Assembly: GCF_018704125.1 (NCBI RefSeq) | Contig: NZ_JAGTIS010000011.1 | Span: 1 to 64,000 of the forward strand | DNA from: Metapseudomonas boanensis | GTDB lineage: Bacteria > Pseudomonadota > Gammaproteobacteria > Pseudomonadales > Pseudomonadaceae | Reading direction: 5' to 3' | DNA length: 64,000 bases | Shown: positions 17,069 to 25,924 of the stretch, one piece after another | Layout: every line of letters begins with the position of its first letter | How positions within the stretch are numbered: the first letter of the stretch is position 1 | Position numbers and translations under genes: made by a program | The notes under the pieces: generated by a model | The model's database searches: none | The model's input: the letters and a program-made list of their open reading frames with translations, nothing else | Told to the model about the DNA's origin: nothing

Positions 17069-18256
17069 TCAGCTCACTGGCGGTAGTGACTGTCCTTCGG
17101 GGGCGGCAATGCTGGCGTGGCGCGCCTCCATCAGACATTGTTCGAACTGCTGGACAATCACCTCCCACCCCTGGCGGCCAGCATGCTGGCGGGCGTTGAG
17201 GCGGACCCGACGCAGGATTTCCGGGTCTTCCAGCAGCCAGATGGCTGCATCGAGGAAGCTGCCTGGCTCGTCCGGAAGGGCTAGGGCGCCGTTGTGTCCG
17301 TGGCGGATGTGCTGGGCGGCGGCGGCCTGGTCGAAGGCGACTACTGCCAATCCCGAGGCGAGGGCTTCGAGCACTACGTTGCCGAAGGTTTCCGAAAGAC
17401 TGGGAAAGAGGAACAGGTCGCCGCTGGCATAGTGTCGCGCCAGTTCCTCACCGCGCTGGATGCCGCAGAAGATTGCCTCCGGCATGGCCTGCTGGAGCAT
17501 CGCCCGCTGAGGGCCATCACCGACCAGGATCAGTCTCAGGCGTCGCTCGGGATAGCGTTTGCGCAGGCTGTTGAAGGCGCTGCAGAGCAGGCCCAGGTTC
17601 TTCTCGATGGCCAGCCGGCCGACGTGGAGCACCGCAATGTCGTCGTCATCCAGGCCCCACTGGGCGCGAAGGTCACAGCAGCGCCGGGCGGGGGTGAACA
17701 GTTGGCCGTCGACCCCGCGGGACAGCAAATGCAGACGCTCGAACCCGCGTCGGGCCAGGTCCTGCAACTGGCTCACGCTGGGCACCAGGGTCAGTCGGGT
17801 GGCATTGTGGAACCAGCGCAGGTAACCGGTCAGTAGCCGGGTCAGCAGACCGACACCGTAATGCCCGGTGTACTGCTGGAAGTTTGTGTGGAAGCCGCTG
17901 ACCACCGGAATCCCCAATCGCCGCGCCGCCCGCAGGGCAGAGAAGCCCAATGGGCCTTCGGTGGCGATGTAGAGCACATCCGGTGGCTGTTGACGCCAGC
18001 GCCGCAGCAGTTTGTGCAGGCACGACTGACCCCACTGCAGGCCGGGGTAGCCGGGTAGTGGCCAGCCGCGGATCAGCAGCAGTTCGTCGCTGCTTTTTCG
18101 GCCCTGGTCGCAGGCCTGGCGCGGGCGGACCACTTGCAGGCGGTGGCCGTGGGCGCGCAACCCGTCGTAAAGACGGCCGAGGGTGTTGGCCACGCCGTTG
18201 ACTTCAGGCAGGAAGGTTTCGCTGATCAGCGCTATACGCAGGAGTGTCGGGCTCAT
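17069..18256 (-). CDS. Glycosyltransferase family 4, likely diacylglycerol glycosyltransferase (Agt2-like)
   Basis: 395 residues, GT-B fold: N-terminal ALISETFLPEVNGVANT, SGFHTNFQQYTGHYG, and C-terminal VLHVGRLAIEKNLGLL and the E-x7-E motif SETFGNVVLEALASG. The family uses nucleotide sugars on lipid acceptors. The PAO1 counterpart PA0842 has, as I recall, been described as Agt2, a glycolipid-forming enzyme induced by phosphate starvation. Here a three-repeat PHO box precedes the gene, which independently supports that role. Start at 18256 is preferred over 18280 because the PHO box would otherwise abut the start codon; neither has a good Shine-Dalgarno sequence. Confidence 0.85.
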   Translation of the reverse strand: MSPTLLRIALISETFLPEVNGVANTLGRLYDGLRAHGHRLQVVRPRQACDQGRKSSDELLLIRGWPLPGYPGLQWGQSCLHKLLRRWRQQPPDVLYIATEGPLGFSALRAARRLGIPVVSGFHTNFQQYTGHYGVGLLTRLLTGYLRWFHNATRLTLVPSVSQLQDLARRGFERLHLLSRGVDGQLFTPARRCCDLRAQWGLDDDDIAVLHVGRLAIEKNLGLLCSAFNSLRKRYPERRLRLILVGDGPQRAMLQQAMPEAIFCGIQRGEELARHYASGDLFLFPSLSETFGNVVLEALASGLAVVAFDQAAAAQHIRHGHNGALALPDEPGSFLDAAIWLLEDPEILRRVRLNARQHAGRQGWEVIVQQFEQCLMEARHASIAAPEGQSLPPVS

Positions 18257-18289
18257 GCGAGGAGTTTCCCGCGCGCTCATGTAGTCGAT

Positions 18290-18318
18290 GTGACGCTGAG
18301 GTGACTGCCAGGTGACGG
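18290..18318 (-). promoter_or_regulatory. PHO box (PhoB-binding direct repeats) upstream of the glycosyltransferase gene
   Basis: On the minus strand CCGTCAC (18312-18318), CAGTCAC (18301-18307) and GCGTCAC (18290-18296) follow each other with an exact 11-bp period, the spacing of PhoB repeats (CTGTCAT/C plus 4 bp). Matches to CTGTCA(T/C) are 6/7, 6/7 and 5/7. The box lies 34 bp from the start codon, suiting replacement of a -35 element. Confidence 0.72.
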
Positions 18319-19117
18319 TGCTTCCCCGCATGAGCGCAGAGGCGCAACGATGCTATCTACCCCTTCTCAGCGCATCTGGAATAGTTCCTGGTGGAAATCG
18401 ACGGGGCTCAGGCCATGGGCCAGAAGATCCTTGTGCAGCGCTGCGCCGAAGCCGGCTGGGCCGCCAAGAGTTTATTGCGAAGAAAAGGATTCAGGATAAC
18501 GAGTTTAGAGTGTCTGTCATGGATCAATTACATATTTATTACCTTTTCTCGTTTTGCCGATTTGATCTCGGCTTATTGATATGTAAGAAGTTTCGTATTT
18601 TAAAATTTTGCTGTTGCATTGATCTGCTAGCTGGGCGCTGCTCATGCGTGGCTGAGTTCTCTGGTGAGCGCTGTAGATCAGGCGCGTCAAGGGTTTGGTG
18701 TTTAGGAAGTGGTTGTCGGTGACCCTGAAGTGAAGTTGATTTTTCTGGATAATGTTGATGTCAGTCAGTGGCTTGGTTTTTTTTTGGTTATAAATAGAGT
18801 CTGAAATTAATCGTGGGTTGACGATGATCTACGATGATATCGACTTGTCCGAATCCGGCCGAGTTGTGGATGCGCGAAGCGATTACGGGGGGCGTAAGCC
18901 GGTCCCGATGTTTGCCCCGCTAGTTGCAGTAGTGCAGAAGAAATCCGGGCTTGATGGTTATTTCGCGTATTCAGGGATCGGTGGATTTCGGTCTTTTCAA
19001 TGACTGTTCGCGGCAGATCCGGCACCCCACGTCGCAGGTATCAGATCCCTGGATCGGGGTGCCGGAAGTAGGGGCAATGTGTGCCAATCATGTGGATCAG
19101 CCAGCGGGTATAACCCG
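18319..19117. other. Gene-poor region with AT-rich island and a possible 3' gene remnant
   Basis: About 800 nt without a convincing gene. At 18367-18465 (minus strand) the short frame ALHKDLLAHGLSPVDFHQ ends in FQMR-stop and looks like the C-terminus of a lost protein; a stop codon cuts it upstream. From about 18470 to 18835 base composition drops sharply (many A/T runs such as TTTTAAAATTTT), unlike all neighbours. Short frames here have no family resemblance I know. This may be a scar of insertion or deletion of foreign DNA. Confidence 0.55.
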
Positions 19118-19864
19118 TTATTTCACCAGCGCCTTGTCACCGCCCTCGCGGACCCAGAACAGCGTCGCGCCGGCCACTGCGGCGGGCATCATCAGGATGT
19201 TGAGTCCCGGCACCAGCAGCGCAGCGTAGGTGGCGCCGCCGAAGCCCAGGCTCTGCCAGCGCTTCTCGCGCAGCCAGGCGAGCATCTCGTTCCAGCCCAG
19301 CTTGTGGTTGTCCGCCGGGTAATCGATGTACTGCACAGCCATCATCCAGATACCGAAGATGATCCACAGCGGCGCGGCCAGCAGGTTGAGCCCCGGGATG
19401 AAGGAAAGGATGAGCAGGGCGGCCGCACGAGGCAGGAAGTAGGCCAGCTTGCGCAGTTCTCGGCCAACGGTGCGCGGGATCATCGCCATCAGCTCGCCCC
19501 AGCTGAAGGATGGGAAGTTGTCCTGGCCGCGGACAACCACCTCGACCTTCTCCGCGAGGAAACCGTTGAGCGGCGCGGCGATGACGTTGGCGAGCATGGT
19601 GAAGGTGAAGAAGATCAGCACCAGCACCAGCAGGACGAAGAGTGGCCAGATCAGGTACTGGAGGAAACTCAGCCAGTCCGGAAGGCTTGGCATGAAGGCA
19701 TCGACCCAACCGCTGAATTCCTGCATCGCAAAACCGATCAGAGCCATGAACAGCAGCAGGTTTACGGTCAGTGGCAGCAGCACGAATAGGCGCAGCCCGG
19801 GACTGAGGACCAGTTTCAGCCCCTCGCCGAGGTACTGCGGGCCGGAGAGAGTAGGTGTCAGCAT
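19118..19864 (-). CDS. cysZ: Sulfate transporter CysZ
   Basis: 248-residue inner-membrane protein, CysZ/EI24 family: [20 protein letters not shown] at the N-terminus, hydrophobic segments around residues 25-50, 70-95, 145-180 and 205-235, and the conserved [10 protein letters not shown] and PADNHKLGW elements. CysZ brings sulfate into the cell for cysteine synthesis. Divergent from trxB; thioredoxin reductase supports sulfate (PAPS) reduction via thioredoxin, so the pairing is sensible. Same order as in PAO1 (PA0846 to PA0849 region), from memory. Confidence 0.93.
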   Translation of the reverse strand: MLTPTLSGPQYLGEGLKLVLSPGLRLFVLLPLTVNLLLFMALIGFAMQEFSGWVDAFMPSLPDWLSFLQYLIWPLFVLLVLVLIFFTFTMLANVIAAPLNGFLAEKVEVVVRGQDNFPSFSWGELMAMIPRTVGRELRKLAYFLPRAAALLILSFIPGLNLLAAPLWIIFGIWMMAVQYIDYPADNHKLGWNEMLAWLREKRWQSLGFGGATYAALLVPGLNILMMPAAVAGATLFWVREGGDKALVK

Positions 19865-21137
<1,273 letters not shown>

Positions 21138-21149
21138 GATCGGAAGGAG

Positions 21150-21175
21150 AAAAACCCCGCAAAGCGGGGTTTTTT
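21150..21175 (+). terminator. Terminator of trxB
   Basis: AAAAACCCCGC / GCGGGGTTTTT stem with AAA loop and trailing T; 12 nt after the stop codon. Confidence 0.95.
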
Positions 21176-21202
21176 CATGGCTGACCAGTCAAGCGTTAGT
21201 CC

Positions 21203-21280
21203 GTAGGATGGGTTGAGCGCAGCAATACCCATCATGTCACTGCACGACTGTTGGGTATCGCTGCGCTCCACCCAACCTAC
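21203..21280. repeat. Long inverted repeat GTAGGATGGGTTGAGCGCAGC type
   Basis: GTAGGATGGGTTGAGCGCAG at 21203 and the inverted CTGCGCTCCACCCAACCTAC at 21261-21280 form arms of about 28 nt. Related half copies lie at 43890-43915 and 60925-61010. Confidence 0.8.
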
Positions 21281-21328
21281 ACAAAGACTCGTCAGAGCAT
21301 GGGGGGTTGAGCTTCGCTCAGCGTCCCC

Positions 21329-21670
21329 CTACGCCTTGCGTTGCAGCGGCTGGCGCTCGAAGCGCACACCGGCTAGGCCGGTGGCCATCAGGGCGCGGAT
21401 ATTGCCATGGTCGTTGCCGTCTGGCGTGGCCAGGACGGAGCGGTAATGCTCGCCGAAGGCCTGCAGGGTTTCTTCCAGGCTGAAGCCCTCTAGCAGCGCG
21501 AGGCCTAGGGTCTTGCAGGAGCCTTCGTTCTGCCCGGCAGCGTTCTCTACCGAGCCATTGGCGAAGGCACTTTGCTGATAGTCGTAGTGGGTCGCAATGA
21601 AAGCAAGAGTATCGGCAAAGAGGTGCTGCTCGCTGTGCAGGCGGGCACGGAAGTCGTTCAGGTCAGTCAT
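21329..21670 (-). CDS. HopJ type III effector family protein (housekeeping HopJ)
   Basis: 113 residues of the HopJ family: FADTLAFIATHYDYQQSAF, NAAGQNEGSCKTLGLA and FGEHYRSVLATPDGNDHGNIRAL. Despite the name, this short form is found chromosomally in many non-pathogens and has no clear secretion signal; function unknown. Its ATG overlaps the stop of the upstream DUF1244 gene (ATGA at 21667-21670), so the two are co-translated. Lies downstream of the fol operon on the same strand, about 400 nt from folX. Confidence 0.85.
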   Translation of the reverse strand: MTDLNDFRARLHSEQHLFADTLAFIATHYDYQQSAFANGSVENAAGQNEGSCKTLGLALLEGFSLEETLQAFGEHYRSVLATPDGNDHGNIRALMATGLAGVRFERQPLQRKA

Positions 21671-21960
21671 TCTTTGTTCGCTTTGTTGAAGGCCGCTTGC
21701 TGCTCGGCGCTGGCTTCTTTCTGGTATTTGGCCTTCCACTCGGCATAGGGCATGCCGTAGATCTCTTCGCGTGCTTCGTCGGGGCTCACTTCGACGCCAA
21801 TGTCGTCGGCGGCGGCCTTGAACCACTTGGACAGGCAGTTGCGGCAGAAGCCGGCGAGGTTCATCAGGTCGATGTTCTGTACATCCGGACGGCTGCGCAG
21901 GTGTTGCACCAGACTGCGGAAGGCTGCGGCTTCGAGTTCGAGGCGTTCTTGCTCGGTCAT
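21667..21960 (-). CDS. DUF1244 family protein
   Basis: 97 residues matching DUF1244: AFRSLVQHLRSRPDVQNIDLMNLAGFCRNCLSKW, then EVSPDEAREEIYGMPYAEWK. The C-x2-C pair (FCRNCL) may bind metal. Cytoplasmic, function unknown. Start at 21960 has GGAGAG upstream. Overlaps HopJ by ATGA. Confidence 0.88.
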   Translation of the reverse strand: MTEQERLELEAAAFRSLVQHLRSRPDVQNIDLMNLAGFCRNCLSKWFKAAADDIGVEVSPDEAREEIYGMPYAEWKAKYQKEASAEQQAAFNKANKE

Positions 21961-22030
21961 GGCAGGACTCTCCTGGGGCTTGCGGGAGGAATTGTGCGGG
22001 ATGATAAAAGCCCGCCCAGGCGGCGACAAT

Positions 22031-22055
22031 GCCCGGCGGCAGCTTGCAGCCGGGC
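22031..22055 (-). terminator. Hairpin after folX
   Basis: GCCCGGC / GCCGGGC stem 14 nt before the folX stop position (downstream on the minus strand), a likely terminator of the fol operon without a clear T run. Confidence 0.55.
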
Positions 22056-22068
22056 GGGAAGGAAGGCC

Positions 22069-22440
22069 TTAGCGGTGGCTGGCCAAGGTAATGGAGACTG
22101 ACTCGGCGAAGCGCAGGGCGTGGGGCTTATCCACCTCGACCTCAGCGTAGCGCACGTTGGAGTTGGCCATGATCAGGTCGAGGATTTCCTGGGTCAGGCG
22201 CTCCAACAGGGCGAAGCGGTTTTCCTCGACATGGCGGATGATCGCCTTGGTGATGGTGCGGTAGTTCAGCGCGTGGTCGATGTCGTTGTCGCGCACGGCG
22301 TCAGTCGCGGGGTAGAGGATGGTCAGGTTGATCAGCACATCTTGCTTGTTGTTGATCTCCTCTTCCTTTATTCCGATGAAGGTGCGCAGGCGCAGGTCCT
22401 TGACGCGGATACGCGCCATTCCGGGCTCCAGTCGCGGCAT
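22069..22440 (-). CDS. folX: Dihydroneopterin triphosphate 2'-epimerase / FolX
   Basis: 123 residues of the FolB/FolX family ([62 protein letters not shown]). The conserved active-site Glu (GIKEEE) and Lys (VDKPHA) are present. FolX epimerises 7,8-dihydroneopterin triphosphate to the monapterin form on the way to tetrahydromonapterin. Start 22440 is 2 nt from the folE stop. Third gene of folM-folE-folX. Confidence 0.92.
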   Translation of the reverse strand: MPRLEPGMARIRVKDLRLRTFIGIKEEEINNKQDVLINLTILYPATDAVRDNDIDHALNYRTITKAIIRHVEENRFALLERLTQEILDLIMANSNVRYAEVEVDKPHALRFAESVSITLASHR

Positions 22441-22442
22441 TC

Positions 22443-23003
22443 TTACTTGCTCCGTCCGATCAATTGCAGGAATTCCTGGCGGGTAGTGCTGGACTCTCGG
22501 AAAGCTCCGAGCATCACCGAGGTGCTCATCACCGAGTTCTGCTTCTCCACACCTCGCATCATCATGCACATGTGCTGGGCCTCGATCACCACCGCGACGC
22601 CTGCGGCCCCCGTCACTTCCTGGATGGCCTCGGCAATCTGTCGGGTGAGATTCTCCTGGATCTGCAGGCGTCGCGCGAACATATCGACGATGCGTGCGAC
22701 CTTCGACAGACCCAGCACTTTGCCGGTGGGAATGTACGCTACATGGGCCTTGCCGATGAAGGGAAGCAGGTGGTGTTCGCACAATGAATAGAGCTCGACA
22801 TCCTTGACCGTCACCATCTCGTCATTGTCGGAGGCGAAGAGGGCGCCATTGACGATCGCTTCGAGGGATTGCTCGTAGCCGTGGCACAGGTAGCGCATAG
22901 CCTTGGCAGCACGCTTGGGCGTGTCCAGCAGGCCTTCACGTTCCGGGTTCTCGCCCAGGCCCACCAGAATTTCCCGGTAGTGTTGCGACAGTTGTTCGCT
23001 CAT
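22443..23003 (-). CDS. folE: GTP cyclohydrolase I
   Basis: 186 residues. [16 protein letters not shown], zinc-binding [37 protein letters not shown], and [12 protein letters not shown] with the second zinc Cys; all family hallmarks are intact. Makes dihydroneopterin triphosphate from GTP. Start at 23003 has AAGGAC upstream and lies 22 nt from the folM stop. In P. putida folE is reported as light-inducible under PplR control; the candidate PplR boxes upstream of folM would extend this to the present operon. Confidence 0.95.
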   Translation of the reverse strand: MSEQLSQHYREILVGLGENPEREGLLDTPKRAAKAMRYLCHGYEQSLEAIVNGALFASDNDEMVTVKDVELYSLCEHHLLPFIGKAHVAYIPTGKVLGLSKVARIVDMFARRLQIQENLTRQIAEAIQEVTGAAGVAVVIEAQHMCMMMRGVEKQNSVMSTSVMLGAFRESSTTRQEFLQLIGRSK

Positions 23004-23025
23004 GGCGTTTGTCCTTCGGCTCGTA

Positions 23026-23736
23026 TCAGACGACATGGCGGCCGCCGTTGAGGGTTAGGGTGGTGCCGGTGACGTAAGGATTGTCCAGCAGATAGCGCAG
23101 GCTCTGGTAAACCACTTCGGGGCCGGGTTCGATGCCCAGCGCCGACTTGGCGAGCGTCTTCCTGCGGTACTCGGCGTCGTCGTCCGGGTTGAACATGACC
23201 AGGGCCGGTGCAATGCCGTTCACCTTGATATGGGGGGCGAAGCGAGCTGCAAAGGACAGGGTCAGGTTGTCCAGCCCCGCCTTGCTGGCGCAATAGGCCA
23301 GGCGTTTGGCGCTGCCCTTGCGTGCAACATCGTCGCTGATGTGCACGATGTCGGCCGGACTGCTGCGGCGCAGCAGGTCTTCGCAATGCAGGTTGATCAG
23401 GTAGGGCGCGAGCATGTGCACGCTGAACATGCGCTGGAACGCGTCAGCTTCCTGACCGGGGACTTCAGTGAGCCAATCAGATGCGTTGTGCACGATGGCG
23501 CGCAGGCTCCCAGTACTGCTCCTGAGGGCAACGATGAAATCGAGAATGCCGCGCTCGCTGGAGAGATCTGCCTGCAGGGCAATGGCGCCGCGTTCACGCA
23601 GCTGGCCGACAGCGTCGCGCTCAGTCCGGTAGCTGATGATCACCGGCTGCCCTTCATCGAGCAGCCGCCCAGCGCAGTGCAAACCGACGCGCTGGCTGGC
23701 GCCGGTGATCAGGATGGGGGGTAGGGGAGCGCTCAT
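23026..23736 (-). CDS. folM: Dihydromonapterin reductase FolM (SDR)
   Basis: 236-residue short-chain dehydrogenase with TGASQRVG cofactor motif, YRTER (NADPH preference), catalytic Ser in ISDDVARKG region and Y-C-A-S-K. Reduces dihydromonapterin to tetrahydromonapterin, which in Pseudomonas is the cofactor of phenylalanine hydroxylase. First gene of the operon folM-folE-folX (gaps 22 and 2 nt). Start 23736 has GAGG upstream. Two TGTACA-based repeats lie 70-212 bp upstream. Confidence 0.92.
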   Translation of the reverse strand: MSAPLPPILITGASQRVGLHCAGRLLDEGQPVIISYRTERDAVGQLRERGAIALQADLSSERGILDFIVALRSSTGSLRAIVHNASDWLTEVPGQEADAFQRMFSVHMLAPYLINLHCEDLLRRSSPADIVHISDDVARKGSAKRLAYCASKAGLDNLTLSFAARFAPHIKVNGIAPALVMFNPDDDAEYRRKTLAKSALGIEPGPEVVYQSLRYLLDNPYVTGTTLTLNGGRHVV

Positions 23737-23804
23737 GTGCGCCTCGTTCAGGGATTGGGCATGGCCGGCAATTCAACGGTTCGCCAGCTTCTCGGACTCA
23801 ACGT

Positions 23805-23828
23805 TATACCAGAGGGTGTGTTTGTACA
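23805..23828. promoter_or_regulatory. Candidate PplR (class II LitR) operator at the folM promoter
   Basis: TATACC-N12-TGTACA on the plus strand, i.e. TGTACA-N12-GGTATA on the minus strand. This matches 11 of 12 positions of the PplR1 consensus T(G/A)TACA-N12-TGTA(C/T)A that I recall from P. putida. On the minus strand it coincides with promoter-like TTGTAC...TATAAC (15-bp spacer) about 70-90 bp before the folM start. Confidence 0.68.
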
Positions 23829-23925
23829 ACTGTTGGCCACCCTGCGCATCTCTGCAAATCCCTTGAAAACAGGCGATCTATGGCTTTTTTGTGCGAGGCT
23901 TCAGCTGATTGATGAAGGATTAAGT

Positions 23926-23948
23926 TGTACATTGTTTTTAATTGTACA
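23926..23948. promoter_or_regulatory. Second TGTACA direct repeat upstream of folM
   Basis: Two perfect TGTACA half sites separated by 11 nt (period 17, one base shorter than the recalled consensus) in AT-rich DNA next to the stop codon of the ABM gene, about 190 bp before folM. May be an auxiliary PplR site. Confidence 0.5.
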
Positions 23949-23949
23949 A

Positions 23950-24525
23950 TTATTCGTCAGCGAGATTGGTAAGCGGCGGTGTCACGCATACCACCGAGCG
24001 TCGCCCTTGCAACCAGGGGGCCAGCAGACGGGTGGAAAGTGGTATGAACCAATAGGTCATCAATGGCGTGAGGGCCAGGGTGCTGAGGAAGATCCGCAGG
24101 GCCAGGGGAAGGTCGCTCAGTGCGTCTCCGAACAGCAGATTGAAGGCCAGGGATACGGGAAAGAACGCCAACCAGATAGCCACGCTCTGCTTCCACCGCG
24201 GCGGCCGTTGCTCGGCTGCTCCGAACCAGGCGTCCAGGCCCGTTGCGCGCACTTCATGAGGTTGCTCGAACAGGCCGCTGCCGCGTTGCAGCCAGGCGTG
24301 GCGAGAGGCGGAGTGTTCCCAGGTAGCCATGGTCTGTTCGTCGGAAAAGCGGAAAACCATCTGGAATTCGTCGTCATCGGGCGGTGGTGCCAGCACGCCG
24401 GAGCCCAGGTAGCCGGGGAAGTCGGCGGCCAACTGCTCGCCTTCGCGCAGCCAGTGCATGAAGTCCTGGTAGCGCTCGCGAGGCACGCGGCGCGCCACCA
24501 TCAAGGTGACGGGGTCGGTAGACAT
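23950..24525 (-). CDS. Antibiotic biosynthesis monooxygenase (ABM) domain membrane protein
   Basis: 191 residues. N-terminal ABM/dimeric barrel domain (TLMVARRVPRERYQDFMHWL, FPGYLGSGV, FQMVFRFSDEQTMATWEHS), then two C-terminal membrane spans (about 125-145 and 150-170) ending in WFIPLSTRLLAPWL. This architecture is common in Pseudomonas, unknown in function. Start at 24525 (GGAGA upstream) is preferred over an in-frame ATG 90 nt earlier. Divergent from the PplR-type regulator and followed by the TGTACA repeats, so it may belong to the same regulatory neighbourhood. Confidence 0.82.
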   Translation of the reverse strand: MSTDPVTLMVARRVPRERYQDFMHWLREGEQLAADFPGYLGSGVLAPPPDDDEFQMVFRFSDEQTMATWEHSASRHAWLQRGSGLFEQPHEVRATGLDAWFGAAEQRPPRWKQSVAIWLAFFPVSLAFNLLFGDALSDLPLALRIFLSTLALTPLMTYWFIPLSTRLLAPWLQGRRSVVCVTPPLTNLADE

Positions 24526-24735
24526 CGTGTATCTCCAAAAGCCAGGCGAGTGCTCGGGTAGAGCGATTCGCGTCACGCAGCGCCGGGGTATTGGGCTACA
24601 TGAAAAAAGAGGCAAGGATTATTCCGCTTTTTCCGCCCGATACAAGGCATGAGGCTCTGCCGTATGAAGCCTGTAATTGGAATCCGCCACACTCGGGTTA
24701 AACTGCCAGAACACTTTTCTGCCGATTGCCACGTC

Positions 24736-25683
24736 ATGACCGAATCTGGTGCTTCCTTCGCCTCGGGCGCCCTGAAACAGGAAGAGCTGTTCCCCATCCG
24801 TGAAGTCTCGCGCCTGACCGGCGTCAATCCGGTCACCCTGCGGGCCTGGGAACGCCGCTACGGGCTGATCCAGCCGACCCGCACCGACAGTGGCCATCGG
24901 CTTTACTCGATGACCGACGTCGACTCGGTGCGCAGCATCCTGGCGTGGATAGATCGCGGTGTGCCGGTGAGCAAGGTCGGCAAGCTGCTGGCCAAGGGCG
25001 GCGCGGCGCGAGTACCGGTAGCGCCGGTCTATCGCGAAGTGGCTTCCGGTGAGTGGAACGAATGGCAGGGCCGCGTGCGGCACGCTGTTTCACGCTTCGA
25101 TGAGGCGGAGCTGGAGCGGGTCTACGGGCAAGTCTTTTCCACCTACCCGCTCCATGCGGTGTTCCAGGACGTGTTGATGCCGGTCTGGCAGGAGTTGCTG
25201 GTACGCCAGGATGAGCCGGGTGTCGGCAGCGAGTGGGTATTGCTCGACAGCTTTCTGCGCGCGCGGGTGCTCCAGCGCCTGCAGCTCGCTCGTGACAGTC
25301 AGCAGGCGCGGGTGTTGCTGGCACCCTTGTCAGCACAGTGTCGTGAATTGGAGTTGCTGGTGACGGGTTTGCTGCTGGGAAGCAGCGAGCTTGGCGTCAG
25401 CGTGCTCGGGCTTGGGCAGCCTTTGGATGAGCTGGAGTTGGTCTGCGGGAAGACCCTGCCGCAGGCGCTGGTGCTGTTTTCCAACCACCCCCCTGCCGAC
25501 AACTTGGAGCGTGAGCTCGGTCGCTTGGCCTTGGCCTTGGATTGCCCTCTGGCTCTGGCAGGCGAGGTGTCGGACTTGATGGGCGAGGAGCTGGCCGGCT
25601 CTCCCGTGGCCTGCCTGGGTAGCGAAGGGCGACTGATGCAGCGTCGCCTCCGGCAATTCCTTGCGGGGCACCTCGATACCTGA
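24736..25683 (+). CDS. MerR-family regulator, class II LitR/CarH-like (PplR homologue)
   Basis: 315 residues. N-terminal MerR HTH: EELFPIREVSRLTGVNPVTLRAWERRYGLIQPTRTDSGHR in outline, then a helical region (about 85-190) and a Rossmann-like C-terminal domain (195-300). The DxHxxG cobalamin-binding motif of B12-dependent LitR/CarH is absent, as expected for class II LitR proteins, which P. putida work showed to act with short LOV proteins instead of B12. Start at 24736 begins just before the HTH; an in-frame ATG at 24649 is possible. It is convergent with a short LOV gene, the pplR/SB-LOV arrangement. Likely represses light-inducible promoters in the dark. Confidence 0.88.
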   Translation: MTESGASFASGALKQEELFPIREVSRLTGVNPVTLRAWERRYGLIQPTRTDSGHRLYSMTDVDSVRSILAWIDRGVPVSKVGKLLAKGGAARVPVAPVYREVASGEWNEWQGRVRHAVSRFDEAELERVYGQVFSTYPLHAVFQDVLMPVWQELLVRQDEPGVGSEWVLLDSFLRARVLQRLQLARDSQQARVLLAPLSAQCRELELLVTGLLLGSSELGVSVLGLGQPLDELELVCGKTLPQALVLFSNHPPADNLERELGRLALALDCPLALAGEVSDLMGEELAGSPVACLGSEGRLMQRRLRQFLAGHLDT

Positions 25684-25924
25684 TCGGGGACTTCTTCCAT
25701 TTCCAATGACCGTTCGGCGGGGAACCTCGCCCTGCCGAGGGCGTCCATCTGCATTTCGGATGGCGATTTTCCATACAGAAATTATGCAATATTTTTAATT
25801 GTGTGATTTTTGTATGGATATCGGGTTGCGCACCCGGTAGTCATTCCTTCCCTCAACTGGGCTACCGGTGTTTCATTCCCATGGAATATGCGCCCCGCCG
25901 TTTTCGGGGGCGCAGACGCTGTGA
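25684..25924. other. Convergent intergenic region with AT-rich inverted repeat
   Basis: Between the PplR-type gene and the LOV gene. CCATACA (25771-25777) and TGTATGG (25811-25817) are exact inverted arms around 33 nt of almost pure AT DNA (25778-25810). CCGGTAG / CTACCGG (25834 and 25862) forms another weak hairpin. No gene. Confidence 0.6.
25889..25914 (-). terminator. Terminator hairpin of the LOV gene
   Basis: Stem TGCGCCCC (25889-25896) / GGGGCGCA (25907-25914), ten-nt loop, 10 nt beyond the LOV stop codon on the minus strand. No long T tract. Confidence 0.6.

Noticed and set aside
18391-18579. Short plus-strand frame in the AT-rich island
   Set aside because: No RBS, no family likeness, crosses the sharp composition change.
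18818-19003. 61-codon plus-strand frame before cysZ 3' end
   Set aside because: No RBS or recognisable domain; an antisense frame is equally open.
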